Assembly (NCBI GenBank): GCA_021732445.1
Contig: JAKFUZ010000003.1
Coordinates: 1 to 64,000, forward strand
Direction: 5' to 3'
Length of the DNA stretch: 64,000 nt
From: Sphingomonas sp.
Lineage (GTDB): Bacteria > Pseudomonadota > Alphaproteobacteria > Sphingomonadales > Sphingomonadaceae
The position numbers and the translations under genes are program-made. Shown in pieces: positions 27,720 to 36,370 of this stretch (position 1 is the first letter of the stretch; each line of letters opens with the position of its first letter). The notes under the pieces were generated by a model. It was given only the letters and a program-made list of their open reading frames with translations. It made no database searches and had not been told where the DNA came from.

Positions 27720-28529
27720 ATGCGGATCGGGATAGTGGCGCCATCTCGCGGGCTGACGCGCGACATTGCCGACCGCGCGCTGGCGCTTGCCGCGCGCGAT
27801 TTCCCGGAGGCAAGCCTTGTCATCCACCCGCAATGTTTTTTGCAGGACGGGCATTTTGCGGGGCCGGACACGGCGCGCGGCGCGGCGTTTGTCGAGATGG
27901 CGAACGATCCGTCGATCGACGCGCTGTGGTTTGCACGCGGCGGCTATGGCGCCAACCGGCTGCTAGATGCGGTGATGCCGCAGCTTGGCCCGGCGGCTGG
28001 CGCGAAAACCTATCTTGGCTATTCGGATGGCGGCTTTCTGCTCGCGGCGCTCTATCAGGCGCGTGTCGGCCGGCCGGTGCACGGCCCGATGGTGGCCGAC
28101 ATTGCGCGCGAAGGCGGCGACGCGGCGGCCGCGCGCGCGCTTGAGTTTCTGCTGCGCGGCAACCGGGCTGCGGTGCCTGTAGCGCCGGCGACGGCCCCGA
28201 CAATCGCGCTGAATCTCACGATTCTGGCGACGCTTATCGGCACGCGCTGGCTGCCTGACCTGACCGGCCATATGCTGATGATCGAGGACGTTGCCGAGCC
28301 GATGTATCGCATCGACCGGATGCTGTTTCAGCTCGCGGCCGCGCCTGCCCTGCGGGGCCTTGCCGGGATATGCCTTGGGCGCATTGCCGATGTCGTCGCC
28401 AATGAGCCGCCCTGGGGCGACGAGATCGATCAGATGATTGCCCGCTGCTGCACCCTGCTTGGCGTGCCTTATCTTGGCCGATGCGACATCGGGCATGATG
28501 CGGACAACAAGATCGTCCCGTTCGGCTAG
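27720..28529 (+). CDS. LD-carboxypeptidase (peptidase family S66)
   Basis: 269 residues from the ATG at 27720; the track start at 27657 overlaps the divergent ligase gene. The S66 catalytic triad is visible: Ser in YLGYSDGGFLL, Glu in MIEDVAEPMYRIDRML and His in GRCDIGHDADNKIVPFG, with DALWFARGGYGANRLL upstream forming the active-site loop. LdcA removes the terminal D-Ala from tetrapeptide recovered from peptidoglycan in the cytoplasm. The resulting tripeptide is the substrate of Mpl. Divergent from the Mpl-like ligase with 54 bases between the starts, so the pair can share a control region. Confidence 0.88.
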   Translation: MRIGIVAPSRGLTRDIADRALALAARDFPEASLVIHPQCFLQDGHFAGPDTARGAAFVEMANDPSIDALWFARGGYGANRLLDAVMPQLGPAAGAKTYLGYSDGGFLLAALYQARVGRPVHGPMVADIAREGGDAAAARALEFLLRGNRAAVPVAPATAPTIALNLTILATLIGTRWLPDLTGHMLMIEDVAEPMYRIDRMLFQLAAAPALRGLAGICLGRIADVVANEPPWGDEIDQMIARCCTLLGVPYLGRCDIGHDADNKIVPFG

Positions 28530-28544
28530 CGGCCGGGTCAGGCG

Positions 28545-29351
28545 CTACAGGAAGAACTGACCTTCGATAACCGTTATGCAAGTGCCCGTCAGCACCACGG
28601 TGTCGCCGGCCAGCCGGCAAAGCAGCCTGCCGCCGCGCTTGCTGGCCTGAAACGCGGAGAATTCGTCGCGGCCGAGCACCTGCGCCCAATAGGGCACGCA
28701 AACCGCATGCGCCGATCCGGTAACCGGATCTTCGTCGATATTATAGGCCGGCGTGAACACGCGGCTGACGATGTCGGTTTCCTCCCCGCGCGCCGAGACG
28801 ACCGCGACGACCTGCCCTTCCCGTGCCAGCGCGCGCAGGTCTGGCGCCAGCGCGCGCACTTCCGCCTCGGTTCGGACGATGACGAGGGCATAGCCGCGTT
28901 CATGCCACAGCGTTGCCACCGGCGATGCGACGCCCAGTGCGGCGACGATGCCGGGCAGCGCTTTGGGTTGCGGTGCCCAGGCCGGCAGCGCGAGCGCATA
29001 CCCATCGCCCGCGCGCGCGACCTCAAGGATGCCCGCCTGCCGCGTCCGGAAGCGCACCCCGTCGCGCGCCGGGTCGTGGCGCAGTACATAATGGCCAGAG
29101 GCAAGCGTTGCGTGCCCGCACAGCGCGACTTCGGCGCCCGGTGTGAACCAGCGCAGCTCATAGTCAGCAGCTGCATCCTCGTCGGCACAGCGTACCAGAA
29201 ACGCAGTTTCGCTCAGGTTGTTTTCCTCAGCAATCGCCTGCAGGACGTCGTCGGCCAGCCACGTATCAAGCGGCATTACAGCGGCCGGATTGCCAGTGAA
29301 ATGCCGGTCGGCAAAGGCGTCGATCTGGGCAAAGGGGATTCTGGTCGTCAC
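28545..29351 (-). CDS. PhzF-family isomerase/epimerase
   Basis: 268 residues of the two-lobed PhzF fold. Typical blocks are FAQIDAFADRHFTGNPAAVMPL, AEENNLSETAFLV with the catalytic Glu, RWFTPGAEVALCGHATLASGHYV and the C-terminal DEDPVTGSAHAVCVPYWAQVL. PhzF itself isomerises a phenazine precursor, but most bacterial homologues are orphan isomerases and no phenazine genes are present. Its start overlaps the stop of the CDF gene by four bases, so pdxH, CDF and phzF-like form one operon. Confidence 0.85.
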   Translation of the reverse strand: MTTRIPFAQIDAFADRHFTGNPAAVMPLDTWLADDVLQAIAEENNLSETAFLVRCADEDAAADYELRWFTPGAEVALCGHATLASGHYVLRHDPARDGVRFRTRQAGILEVARAGDGYALALPAWAPQPKALPGIVAALGVASPVATLWHERGYALVIVRTEAEVRALAPDLRALAREGQVVAVVSARGEETDIVSRVFTPAYNIDEDPVTGSAHAVCVPYWAQVLGRDEFSAFQASKRGGRLLCRLAGDTVVLTGTCITVIEGQFFL

Positions 29352-30322
29352 CGTGCTTCCTTCAATTTGGCAATTTCATCGGCCTCGACCAGCGCGTTGC
29401 CGGGGTGGTCGATCTGCCCCTCGGGATCGATATGGATGAGTATTTCGGTGCCCGGAAATTCCTGTGCCAGCCGGCGCTCCAGCGCCTCGGTTACGTCATG
29501 CGCCTCGGCGACGGTCATCTGCGGGTCCATCCAGATGTGGAACTGCACAAAGTCAGTCGCGCCGCTTGTGCGGGTGCGCAAATCATGCAGCCCTTTCAGT
29601 TCCGGGTGGCGCGACGCGATTTCGACAAAGCGCTGGCGCTTTTCGGCTGGCCATTCGCGGTCCATCAACTGGTCGATCGCAGCCGTTGATGCGCGCCACG
29701 CGCCCCATAGCAGCCAGCCGGCGATGGCCATGCCGAACACCGGGTCCGCGCCCGCCAGCCCCAGATATTGGTCCAGCACCAGCGCCACGATGACCGCGGC
29801 GTTCAGCAGCACATCCGACTGATAATGCACATGGTCGGCGTGGATCGCGACTGACCGGGTGCGGCGGATGACAAAGCGCTGATAGGCCAGCAGGCCGATG
29901 GTGAGGACAATCGCGATGACCGAGGCGGCAATGCCAAGCTCGGCATGGGCGGTTGCTTCGCGCGTCATCAGCCGCTGCACCGCGCGGAAAAAAATGGCGA
30001 CGGCAGAGGCGGCGATGATCCCCACCTGAAACAGCGCGACCAGCGCTTCGGCCTTGCCATGGCCAAAGCGATGCTCCTGATCGGCAGGCTGTGCCGCAAA
30101 CCGCACGCCGAACAGCGTGACGAGCGAGGCAGCCAGATCAAGCCCGGTGTCAGCAAGCGAGCCAAGCATCGCCACCGAGCCGGTTGCCCAGGCGCCATAG
30201 CCCTTGATGAGCACCAGCAAGGCTGCCATCGTCACGCTCGCCATGGCCGCGCGTGCGGTTAGTACGCCATGCGTCTGGTGGTGCGCGGCACGGGCCTGGT
30301 GGTGGCTATGGGCCTCGCTCAC
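29348..30322 (-). CDS. Cation diffusion facilitator (FieF/CDF family) metal exporter
   Basis: 324 residues. The N-terminus SEAHSHHQARAAHHQTHG is rich in His and could bind metal. Six membrane segments follow (about residues 25-225), with the transport-site residues in LGSLADTGLDLAAS and AIHADHVHYQSDVLLN (Asp/His pairs). The cytoplasmic C-terminal domain (LKGLHDLRTRTSGATDFVQFHIWMDP) is the CDF dimerisation domain. It exports zinc, iron or cobalt using protons. Overlaps pdxH upstream and the phzF-like gene downstream. Confidence 0.9.
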   Translation of the reverse strand: MSEAHSHHQARAAHHQTHGVLTARAAMASVTMAALLVLIKGYGAWATGSVAMLGSLADTGLDLAASLVTLFGVRFAAQPADQEHRFGHGKAEALVALFQVGIIAASAVAIFFRAVQRLMTREATAHAELGIAASVIAIVLTIGLLAYQRFVIRRTRSVAIHADHVHYQSDVLLNAAVIVALVLDQYLGLAGADPVFGMAIAGWLLWGAWRASTAAIDQLMDREWPAEKRQRFVEIASRHPELKGLHDLRTRTSGATDFVQFHIWMDPQMTVAEAHDVTEALERRLAQEFPGTEILIHIDPEGQIDHPGNALVEADEIAKLKEAR

Positions 30323-30897
30323 GGGTATAACAGCCCCTCGACCCAGCCATCGCGGCTGCGGGTGAAGAGGCGGCGTTCGTGCAGGCGGTGCGCGCGGTCT
30401 TGCCAGAATTCCATGCGCTCGGCGAACACCATATAGCCCGACCAGTGCGGCGGGCGCGGCACGTCACCGCCTGCAAACCGCGCTCTCATCGCCTCGAACC
30501 GCGCCTCGAACTCGGCGCGCGCGCTGAGCGGGCGCGACTGGTCGGATGCCCACGCCCCAAGCTGCGAATCGCGGCTGCGGGTAGCGAAATAGGCGTCGGC
30601 CTGTGCTTCTCCGACCGTCGATACCGGCCCTTCGATGCGAATCTGGCGCCGCAGCGACTTCCAGTGGAACAACAGTGCGGCGTGCGCATTGTCGCGCAGG
30701 TCGGCGGCCTTGCGGCCCTGATGGTTGGTGTAGAACACAAAACCGTCGGCGCCGTGCCCCTTCAGCAGCACCATGCGCACGCTCGGCTGGCCGCGCGCAT
30801 CGGCCGTTGCGAGCGCCATCGCATTGGCATCATTAGGCTCGCTGGCGCGGGCCTCGTCATACCACGCATCGAACAGGAGGAGCGGATCGGTCGTCAT
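30319..30897 (-). CDS. pdxH: Pyridoxamine/pyridoxine 5'-phosphate oxidase
   Basis: 192 residues from MTTDPLLLF (30897); an upstream ATG at 30924 would add nine residues. FMN- and substrate-binding blocks are AMALATADARGQPSVRMVLLKG, FVFYTNHQGRKAADLRDN, ALLFHWKSLRRQIRIEG and the C-terminal WQDRAHRLHERRLFTR, which carries the conserved Arg and His. It makes pyridoxal phosphate with oxygen as acceptor. First gene of a three-gene overlapping operon, divergent from the ATP-grasp gene. Confidence 0.93.
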   Translation of the reverse strand: MTTDPLLLFDAWYDEARASEPNDANAMALATADARGQPSVRMVLLKGHGADGFVFYTNHQGRKAADLRDNAHAALLFHWKSLRRQIRIEGPVSTVGEAQADAYFATRSRDSQLGAWASDQSRPLSARAEFEARFEAMRARFAGGDVPRPPHWSGYMVFAERMEFWQDRAHRLHERRLFTRSRDGWVEGLLYP

Positions 30898-31033
30898 GCC
30901 CGTCGCTGTAGCCGAGCTTTGCACAAAGCGGAACCGCGCGCGGCGCTGATCTTTGCGGAGATTTTCGGTGGCGCCGGCGCGAGGCGATGTTGCCGGTTGC
31001 GCGCCGTGCCCGATTGTGGTTGCGTACCCGCCG

Positions 31034-33514
31034 ATGGCAACCGCCCCAGCCCCCGGCCCGATTGACGTCTCGCGCCTCGCCCGGCAGTGGGTGAGTGATT
31101 ATTGCCGCCAGACGCAATCGGGCGATGTCCTGTGCAGCGGCGACGCGCCCTGGTCCGAAATGCTGGAAGAGATTGCCAGTGCGGTTGGCGACGACCTGGC
31201 GTTTGCCCGCGAGCGGGTGCAGCGGCACGCCGAAGACATTGGCATGGGGTTTCGCATCATCGGTGAAAGCGAGGAGCGGCCCTGGCCGGTCTCGCCGGTG
31301 CCGCTGCTGATTGGCGAGGCTGAATGGGCCGGCATCGCGCAGGGCGTGGTGCAGCGCGCTACCCTGTTGGAGATGATCTGCGCCGACATATACGGGGAGG
31401 CGCGGCTGATCGCCGATGGGCTGTTGCCCGCCGCGCTGGTGAGCGGCAGCCCGTTTTTTCTGCGCCCGCTGGTGGGGCTGGTGCCGGCGGGCGGGCATCA
31501 TTTGCATTTCATCGCGATTGATCTGGGGCGCGGGCCGGATGGCGAGTGGCGGGTGCTGGCAGATCATCTGCGCGCGCCGGCCGGCGCAGGCTATGCGCTG
31601 GAGAACCGGCTGGCGATGACGCGCACCTTTGGCGTGTTGCAGCAGCGGCTGAACATCCAGCGGCAGGCCCCGTTTTTTGCGGCATTTCGCGCAGGGCTTG
31701 CGGCCGCGTGCAAGCGCACGGAACCGCGTATCGGGTTGATGACGCCGGGGCGCTACAATCCGAGCTATCCCGAACAGGCGCATCTTGCGCGCTATCTTGG
31801 CCTGTTGCTGGTGGAGGGCGCTGACCTGGCGGTGCTCGACGACAAGCTCTATGTGCGCACCATTGCCGGGCAAAAGCGCGTTGATGCGTTGTGGCGGCGC
31901 GTCGACCCGCGCCTGATTGATCCGCTTGCCTTTGACAGCAAATCGACGATCGGCGTTGCGGGGCTAGTTGAGGCGATGGCCGCGGACAATGTGGTGGTGG
32001 CCAATGCGCCGGGTGCTGCGGTGCTCGAATCGGCAGCGTTTTCGGCCTTTCTCCCCAGGCTGTCGCGCGCGTTGCTTGGTGCGCCACTGGCCATACCCAA
32101 TATCGCGACCTGGTGGTGCGGCCAGGAAAAGGCGCTGGGGCACGTCACCGACAATCTTGATGCGATGCTCATTGGCCCGGCCTTCCCCGCGCCGACTTTA
32201 GGGCTTGATGGCAGTGAGCCGGTCGCCTGGGCCGACATGGACCAAAGCGCGCAGGCACGGGTGCGCGCCGACATGGAACGCCGGCCGCAGGATTATGTCG
32301 GGCAGGAGATTGTGCGGATTTCCACGATGCCCGTGGTGGCTGACGACAGGCTGGTCCCGCGCCCGTTCACCTTGCGGGTCTTCGCTGCCCGCAGCGGCGA
32401 TGGAAGCTGGACGGTAATGCCCGGCGGTTTTGCACGCATCGGCGAACACCCGGACCCGCGCGCCAGCGTGATTGGCGAGGGGATGTGGTCGGCCGATGTC
32501 GCGGTGCTTGGCGGTCAGCAGGCTGCGCCGGCGTCGCTGCTGGCGCCGTCCGACACGGTTTCCATCCGGCGCAACCCCGGCACGCTGCCCAGCCGCGTTG
32601 CCGACAATTTCTTCTGGCTGGGTCGTTATCTGGAGCGCGGTGAGGCGTTGCTCGGCGCCATTCGCGTGATGCTGGGCAACACCATCGATGCCGATGGCGG
32701 CGCGGCGCTCGCCCGGGAAACGGTTGGCAAGCTTGTCGGCATCATCACCGATGACGGCGCCGCCCCTGCTCCCGAAAGCTTCCGCCGGGCCGATCTCATC
32801 GCTTTTGCCGGCGCAGCGCTTGAGGCGGAAGGAGGAGGCTGGCGCAGCGTCCGCTCGATCAGCCAGACGGCGCGCTCGATTGGCGCTGGCTCGCGCGACC
32901 GCTTGTCGGCGGACATGCTGCGTTTGCTCGATGCGCCTTTTCCGCGTGGCGGGGGCCTGCTCGACCGGGCGGGCACGCTCCAGCGCCGCTATGTTGCCAT
33001 CGCCGGGCTGGCCGCGGAACATATGAGCCGCACCGATGCGTGGCGGTTCCTCGATATTGGCCGGCGGATCGAGCGGGCCGCGTCGGTCGCGCGCGCGGTG
33101 CGGCTGTTTGGCAGGGCCGATGCCACCGCCGACGATCTGTCGACGCTGCTCGATATCGCCGACAGCCAGATCAGCTACCGCCAGCGCTACTTGTCAGGCA
33201 TTGCGCGCCTGCCGGTTGTTGATCTCGTGGCGCTTGATCCGGGCAACCCGCGCGCGCTCGCCTTCCAGATCAACGTCATCAACGAGCATTTGCGAGCGCT
33301 TCCGGTGCTCAGCGACGATGGCATGGCCGAGCCCCAGCAGGCCGAGGCAATCGGGCTGGCCGCGCTGGTCGCGACGGCGACCGCCGCGACGTTCTCGGCC
33401 GAACGGCTGGGCGACATCGAGCGCCGGCTGGGCAAGCTGTCTGACGCGATTGGCCGGCGCTATTTTCTGCAGGGTGCAGAACATGTCCGGCAGGGCGGGC
33501 TGACGCTGGCGTGA
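31034..33514 (+). CDS. Circularly permuted ATP-grasp domain fused to an alpha-E domain
   Basis: 826 residues from the ATG at 31034. Residues about 60-480 are the circularly permuted type 2 ATP-grasp (RVQRHAEDIGMGFR, EWAGIAQGVVQRATLLEMICADIYGEARL, RIGLMTPGRYNPSYPEQAHLARYLGLLLVEGADL, VGQEIVRISTMPV, PRPFTLRVFAA). Residues about 520-820 are the all-helical alpha-E domain (RVADNFFWLGRYLERGEALLGAIRVML). In many bacteria the two are separate genes beside a transglutaminase and sometimes the proteasome-like Anbu. The ATP-grasp part is predicted to be a peptide-bond-forming amidoligase. Substrate unknown. Translationally coupled to the transglutaminase. Confidence 0.87.
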   Translation: MATAPAPGPIDVSRLARQWVSDYCRQTQSGDVLCSGDAPWSEMLEEIASAVGDDLAFARERVQRHAEDIGMGFRIIGESEERPWPVSPVPLLIGEAEWAGIAQGVVQRATLLEMICADIYGEARLIADGLLPAALVSGSPFFLRPLVGLVPAGGHHLHFIAIDLGRGPDGEWRVLADHLRAPAGAGYALENRLAMTRTFGVLQQRLNIQRQAPFFAAFRAGLAAACKRTEPRIGLMTPGRYNPSYPEQAHLARYLGLLLVEGADLAVLDDKLYVRTIAGQKRVDALWRRVDPRLIDPLAFDSKSTIGVAGLVEAMAADNVVVANAPGAAVLESAAFSAFLPRLSRALLGAPLAIPNIATWWCGQEKALGHVTDNLDAMLIGPAFPAPTLGLDGSEPVAWADMDQSAQARVRADMERRPQDYVGQEIVRISTMPVVADDRLVPRPFTLRVFAARSGDGSWTVMPGGFARIGEHPDPRASVIGEGMWSADVAVLGGQQAAPASLLAPSDTVSIRRNPGTLPSRVADNFFWLGRYLERGEALLGAIRVMLGNTIDADGGAALARETVGKLVGIITDDGAAPAPESFRRADLIAFAGAALEAEGGGWRSVRSISQTARSIGAGSRDRLSADMLRLLDAPFPRGGGLLDRAGTLQRRYVAIAGLAAEHMSRTDAWRFLDIGRRIERAASVARAVRLFGRADATADDLSTLLDIADSQISYRQRYLSGIARLPVVDLVALDPGNPRALAFQINVINEHLRALPVLSDDGMAEPQQAEAIGLAALVATATAATFSAERLGDIERRLGKLSDAIGRRYFLQGAEHVRQGGLTLA

Positions 33515-34389
33515 TGTACGATGTCCGCCATGTCACGCGGTTTGACTATGGCGCCTCGGTAAGGTTTGCGCGGTGCAACCTGCGGCTGCGGCCGATCATC
33601 TGGTCGGGCCAGCAGCTGGAGAGCTATCAGCTATCCATCATGCCCTTTGGTCGCACGGCGCCGGTGCGCGCCGAAGGCGGGCTGGCCAATGTGCTGCGCC
33701 TCGTCATTGAAGAGCCGGTGCGGCACCTGACCATCGAAAGCGCGTTCCGCGTCCTGGTGGACCGGGCCGTGCCTGTACCGCTTGATACCGATCCCACGCT
33801 TGCCGACATTGCGCGCGCGGCCCGCCTGAACCGCGATTCGAGCGCGGCCGGGCCAAGCGCCTATCTGTTTGCCTCGCCGCACATCCCGCTTGACCGCGAC
33901 ATTGCGGCGTGGTGCGCGCAGGACCTCCACGCTGATCGCCCTGTGCGCGAGGCGGCGATTGCGCTTGCCCGCCGCATCCAGCGCGAGTTCGCGTTCGATC
34001 CGGCAGCCACGCTGGTGGATACGCCGCCAGCCGAGGCCTTTGCCAAGCGCGGCGGGGTGTGCCAGGATTTCGCCCAGATCATGATTTCAGGGCTGCGCTC
34101 GGCCGGGCTGCCGGCGGCCTATGTGTCGGGCTATATCCGCACCATACCGCCGCCGGGGCAAGAGCGGCTGGTCGGCGCCGATGCCACCCATGCCTGGGTG
34201 CTGTTGTGGTGCGGCGAGGCGCTTGGCTGGGTCGGCGTTGACCCCACTAACGGCATCTGGATGGCGGGCGACCACATCATCATGGCGATTGGCCGGGATT
34301 ATGCCGAAATTGCGCCGATTGACGGCATCATGCTCGGCTCGGGCGCGCAACGGCTTTCGGTCAGCGTCGATGTTGCGCCAGTGGCCTAG
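33511..34389 (+). CDS. Transglutaminase-like cysteine peptidase, partner of the ATP-grasp/alpha-E protein
   Basis: 292 residues from a GTG that overlaps the upstream stop, or 291 from the ATG one codon later. The N-terminal beta domain (YDVRHVTRFDYGASVRFARCNLRLRP) is typical of this group. The papain-like triad is Cys in AKRGGVCQDFAQIMISGLRS, His in ATHAWVLLWCGEALGWVGVD and Asp in VDPTNGIW. These proteins are predicted to act as peptidases or amide-transfer enzymes on the product of the ATP-grasp ligase. No signal peptide, so cytoplasmic. Confidence 0.87.
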   Translation: MMYDVRHVTRFDYGASVRFARCNLRLRPIIWSGQQLESYQLSIMPFGRTAPVRAEGGLANVLRLVIEEPVRHLTIESAFRVLVDRAVPVPLDTDPTLADIARAARLNRDSSAAGPSAYLFASPHIPLDRDIAAWCAQDLHADRPVREAAIALARRIQREFAFDPAATLVDTPPAEAFAKRGGVCQDFAQIMISGLRSAGLPAAYVSGYIRTIPPPGQERLVGADATHAWVLLWCGEALGWVGVDPTNGIWMAGDHIIMAIGRDYAEIAPIDGIMLGSGAQRLSVSVDVAPVA

Positions 34390-34690
34390 GCGGCGCGGCC
34401 AGGAATGAAATTTCTGTCTGGTGTCAGTGGCAATCCATTGTACCGACAATGGGGACAGGGCCTGGCCTGACCTGGGGCATGATGGCTGATTGGCCGTCGC
34501 GCTGCATTTGCCAGCAGCGAATGGGGCATCGGTGCCGCCGCGGATCGCACTACAACTACGGGGTAAATCGGTGCCAGGCCGCAGGCGAGATGCTCGCCCC
34601 CCGTGCACGCTTTGCGTCATCAGTGATCCCGGCGACGCGTGTGCGCAGGTCGCCGGGATTTCGGTGGCCGCGCCGCGCCGGCCCGGCCCG
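34390..34690. other. Convergent intergenic stretch without a gene
   Basis: No supported gene. It contains a small stem CCATTG-TACCGA-CAATGG (34435-34452) and the strong stem-loop listed separately at 34626-34659. The remaining frames are short and unlike proteins. Confidence 0.6.
34626..34659. terminator. Bidirectional terminator-like stem-loop between convergent operons
   Basis: ATCCCGGCGAC and GTCGCCGGGAT form a perfect 11-bp GC-rich stem with a 12-base loop. On the plus strand the last stem base and the next two give TTT; on the minus strand the hairpin lies about 32 bases after the MFS stop. It is placed to end both the ATP-grasp/transglutaminase transcript and the opposing sugar-transporter transcript. 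Confidence 0.6.
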
Positions 34691-36097
34691 CTAGCCGACC
34701 ATGTCCTCCAGCTCGGTGCCGCGCGTCTCGCTCACGGCAGCCAGTACGAACAGGATCGAAACCGCAGCACACAGCGTGTAAAAACCATAAGTTGCCGCGA
34801 GGCCGATATTCTTGGCAAGCCATGGGAAACTTAGGCTGATCGCATAATTGGCGAGCCACTGCGCCGCGCCTGCAACCGCAAGCGCCGACCCGCGGATCTG
34901 ATTGGGGAACATTTCGCCCAGCATCACCCACATTACCGGCCCCCAACTGAAGTTGAAGAAGATGACATAGATGTTGGCGGCATAGAGCGCGATCACACCA
35001 TTGCCCGGCGCCAGCTCCAGCTTGCCGTCGGTGAACGACCCGGTTGCGAAGCAATAAGTGAGGATGCCAAGTGTCACGGCCATGCCGACCGAGCCGATCA
35101 GCAACAACGGCTTGCGGCCGATGATGTCGATGGTGAAAATCGCCGCCAGACAGGCGATGATCGACAAGGAGCCTGACAAGATGTTTATCTTGAGCGAATC
35201 AGCTTCGCTAAAGCCAACCGCCTGCCATAGGACCGCGCCGTAATAGAACACGACATTGATGCCCACGAGCTGCTGAAAGGTGGCAAGGCCAATGCCGACC
35301 CACACGATTCTGCGCCACTTGCCCGTTGCCGGATCGTTGAGGTCAGACAATTTGGGCTCGTGATCGGTCGTCAGTGAGTTGCGGATCTCGGCCGCCTTGG
35401 CAATTGCGGCGGTACGCCCGAACAGCCGGGTCAGCACGCCTTCGGCTTCCGCATTGCGGCCCTTGGCGACCAGAAAACGCGGGCTTTCTGGAATGAACAG
35501 CAGCGTCACCATAAAAAGCAGCGCGGGCACTACCTGCACCCAGAACATCCAGCGCCACGCAGGATAACCTAGCCAGAACGGCGCGGTTGAGGCGCCTGCG
35601 GCACCCGCCAGCCAATAATTGGCGAGAAACGCGCCGGTCAGCCCGGCGATGATCATGATCTGTTGCATGCTTGACAGGCGGCCGCGGATATTGGCCGGCG
35701 TCACCTCGGAAATATAAGCCGGCGACAGCACGCTTGCCGCGCCCACCGCGGCGCCGGCAAAAAAACGCGCCAGGCCGAGGATCAGCGCAGAAGGCGCCGC
35801 GCCCGATGCCAGTGCCGACACGATGAACAACAGCGCCGCCACCATCATCACCCGCCGCCGCCCCATCGAATCGGCCAGCCGGCCGGCCATGAAAGCGCCC
35901 AGCGCACAGCCAGGGAGCAGCGCGGAAACGGTCAGCCCCAGCCACAATTCGCTCAGACTGAACGTTGTTTTCAGCCCCTCCTGCGTGCCGTTGATGGCGC
36001 CACTGTCATAGCCGAACATGAACCCGCCAATCGTCGCGACACCGACAATGGCCGCAATCAGCGGCAGGTTGGTCTGCCCCTTGTCTTCACCCGTCAT
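34691..36097 (-). CDS. Sugar-porter family MFS transporter
   Basis: 468 residues from the ATG at 36097, chosen over the GTG at 36109 because GGAG lies seven bases upstream. Twelve membrane segments. Sugar-porter signatures are GYDSGAINGTQEGL in segment 1, GRLADSMGRRRVM after segment 2, RFFAGAAVGAASVLSPAYISEVTP in segments 4-5, PESPRFLV after segment 6, FQQLVGINVVFYYG in segment 7 and ETRGTELE near the end. Relatives import galactose, arabinose, xylose or glucose with protons. The divergent galactonate-type pathway genes suggest galactose. A LacI-type palindrome directly overlaps its promoter. Confidence 0.88.
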   Translation of the reverse strand: MTGEDKGQTNLPLIAAIVGVATIGGFMFGYDSGAINGTQEGLKTTFSLSELWLGLTVSALLPGCALGAFMAGRLADSMGRRRVMMVAALLFIVSALASGAAPSALILGLARFFAGAAVGAASVLSPAYISEVTPANIRGRLSSMQQIMIIAGLTGAFLANYWLAGAAGASTAPFWLGYPAWRWMFWVQVVPALLFMVTLLFIPESPRFLVAKGRNAEAEGVLTRLFGRTAAIAKAAEIRNSLTTDHEPKLSDLNDPATGKWRRIVWVGIGLATFQQLVGINVVFYYGAVLWQAVGFSEADSLKINILSGSLSIIACLAAIFTIDIIGRKPLLLIGSVGMAVTLGILTYCFATGSFTDGKLELAPGNGVIALYAANIYVIFFNFSWGPVMWVMLGEMFPNQIRGSALAVAGAAQWLANYAISLSFPWLAKNIGLAATYGFYTLCAAVSILFVLAAVSETRGTELEDMVG

Positions 36098-36149
36098 GCC
36101 CATCTCCACGCTGTGCCGATGCTATCCCGCGCCATGTTTGGCCAATTAT

Positions 36150-36168
36150 GATAGCGCTATCCTGTCAA
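36150..36168 (-). promoter_or_regulatory. Promoter with LacI-type operator for the sugar transporter
   Basis: The perfect 12-bp palindrome GATAGCGCTATC (36150-36161) with central CG has the form of LacI/GalR-family operators. On the minus strand it begins one base after a consensus -35 box TTGACA (36168-36163), so a bound repressor would cover the promoter. It lies about 50 bases upstream of the transporter start. No LacI-type regulator gene is in the window. Confidence 0.6.
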
Positions 36169-36300
36169 GAGCTTGAAGCCTAGCCATGGCACTGTCAACG
36201 ACCGACACCCCAGCGCCTGCATCAAATCACCGCGACGTTAGCCGGGCACTGTCGCCCTGATGCAGCCAGCGGTCTGGCAAGCGTTGCGACTAGCGCGGCC

Positions 36301-36330
36301 TTGACTTTCATATGATAATATAGGGTGTAG
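36301..36330 (+). promoter_or_regulatory. AT-rich promoter or operator element upstream of the sugar-acid dehydratase
   Basis: TTGACT at 36301-36306 is followed by CATATGATAATATAG, an AT-rich island in GC-rich DNA about 50-70 bases before the GTG start. The spacing to a standard -10 is not ideal. The 9-mer GATAATATA (36314-36322) also occurs in the promoter of the GH2-GH53 operon, so a shared element is possible. Confidence 0.4.
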
Positions 36331-36370
36331 CGCATGTGCGGCGCTGCCGGGCAACAGGGGATTTGCAAGC

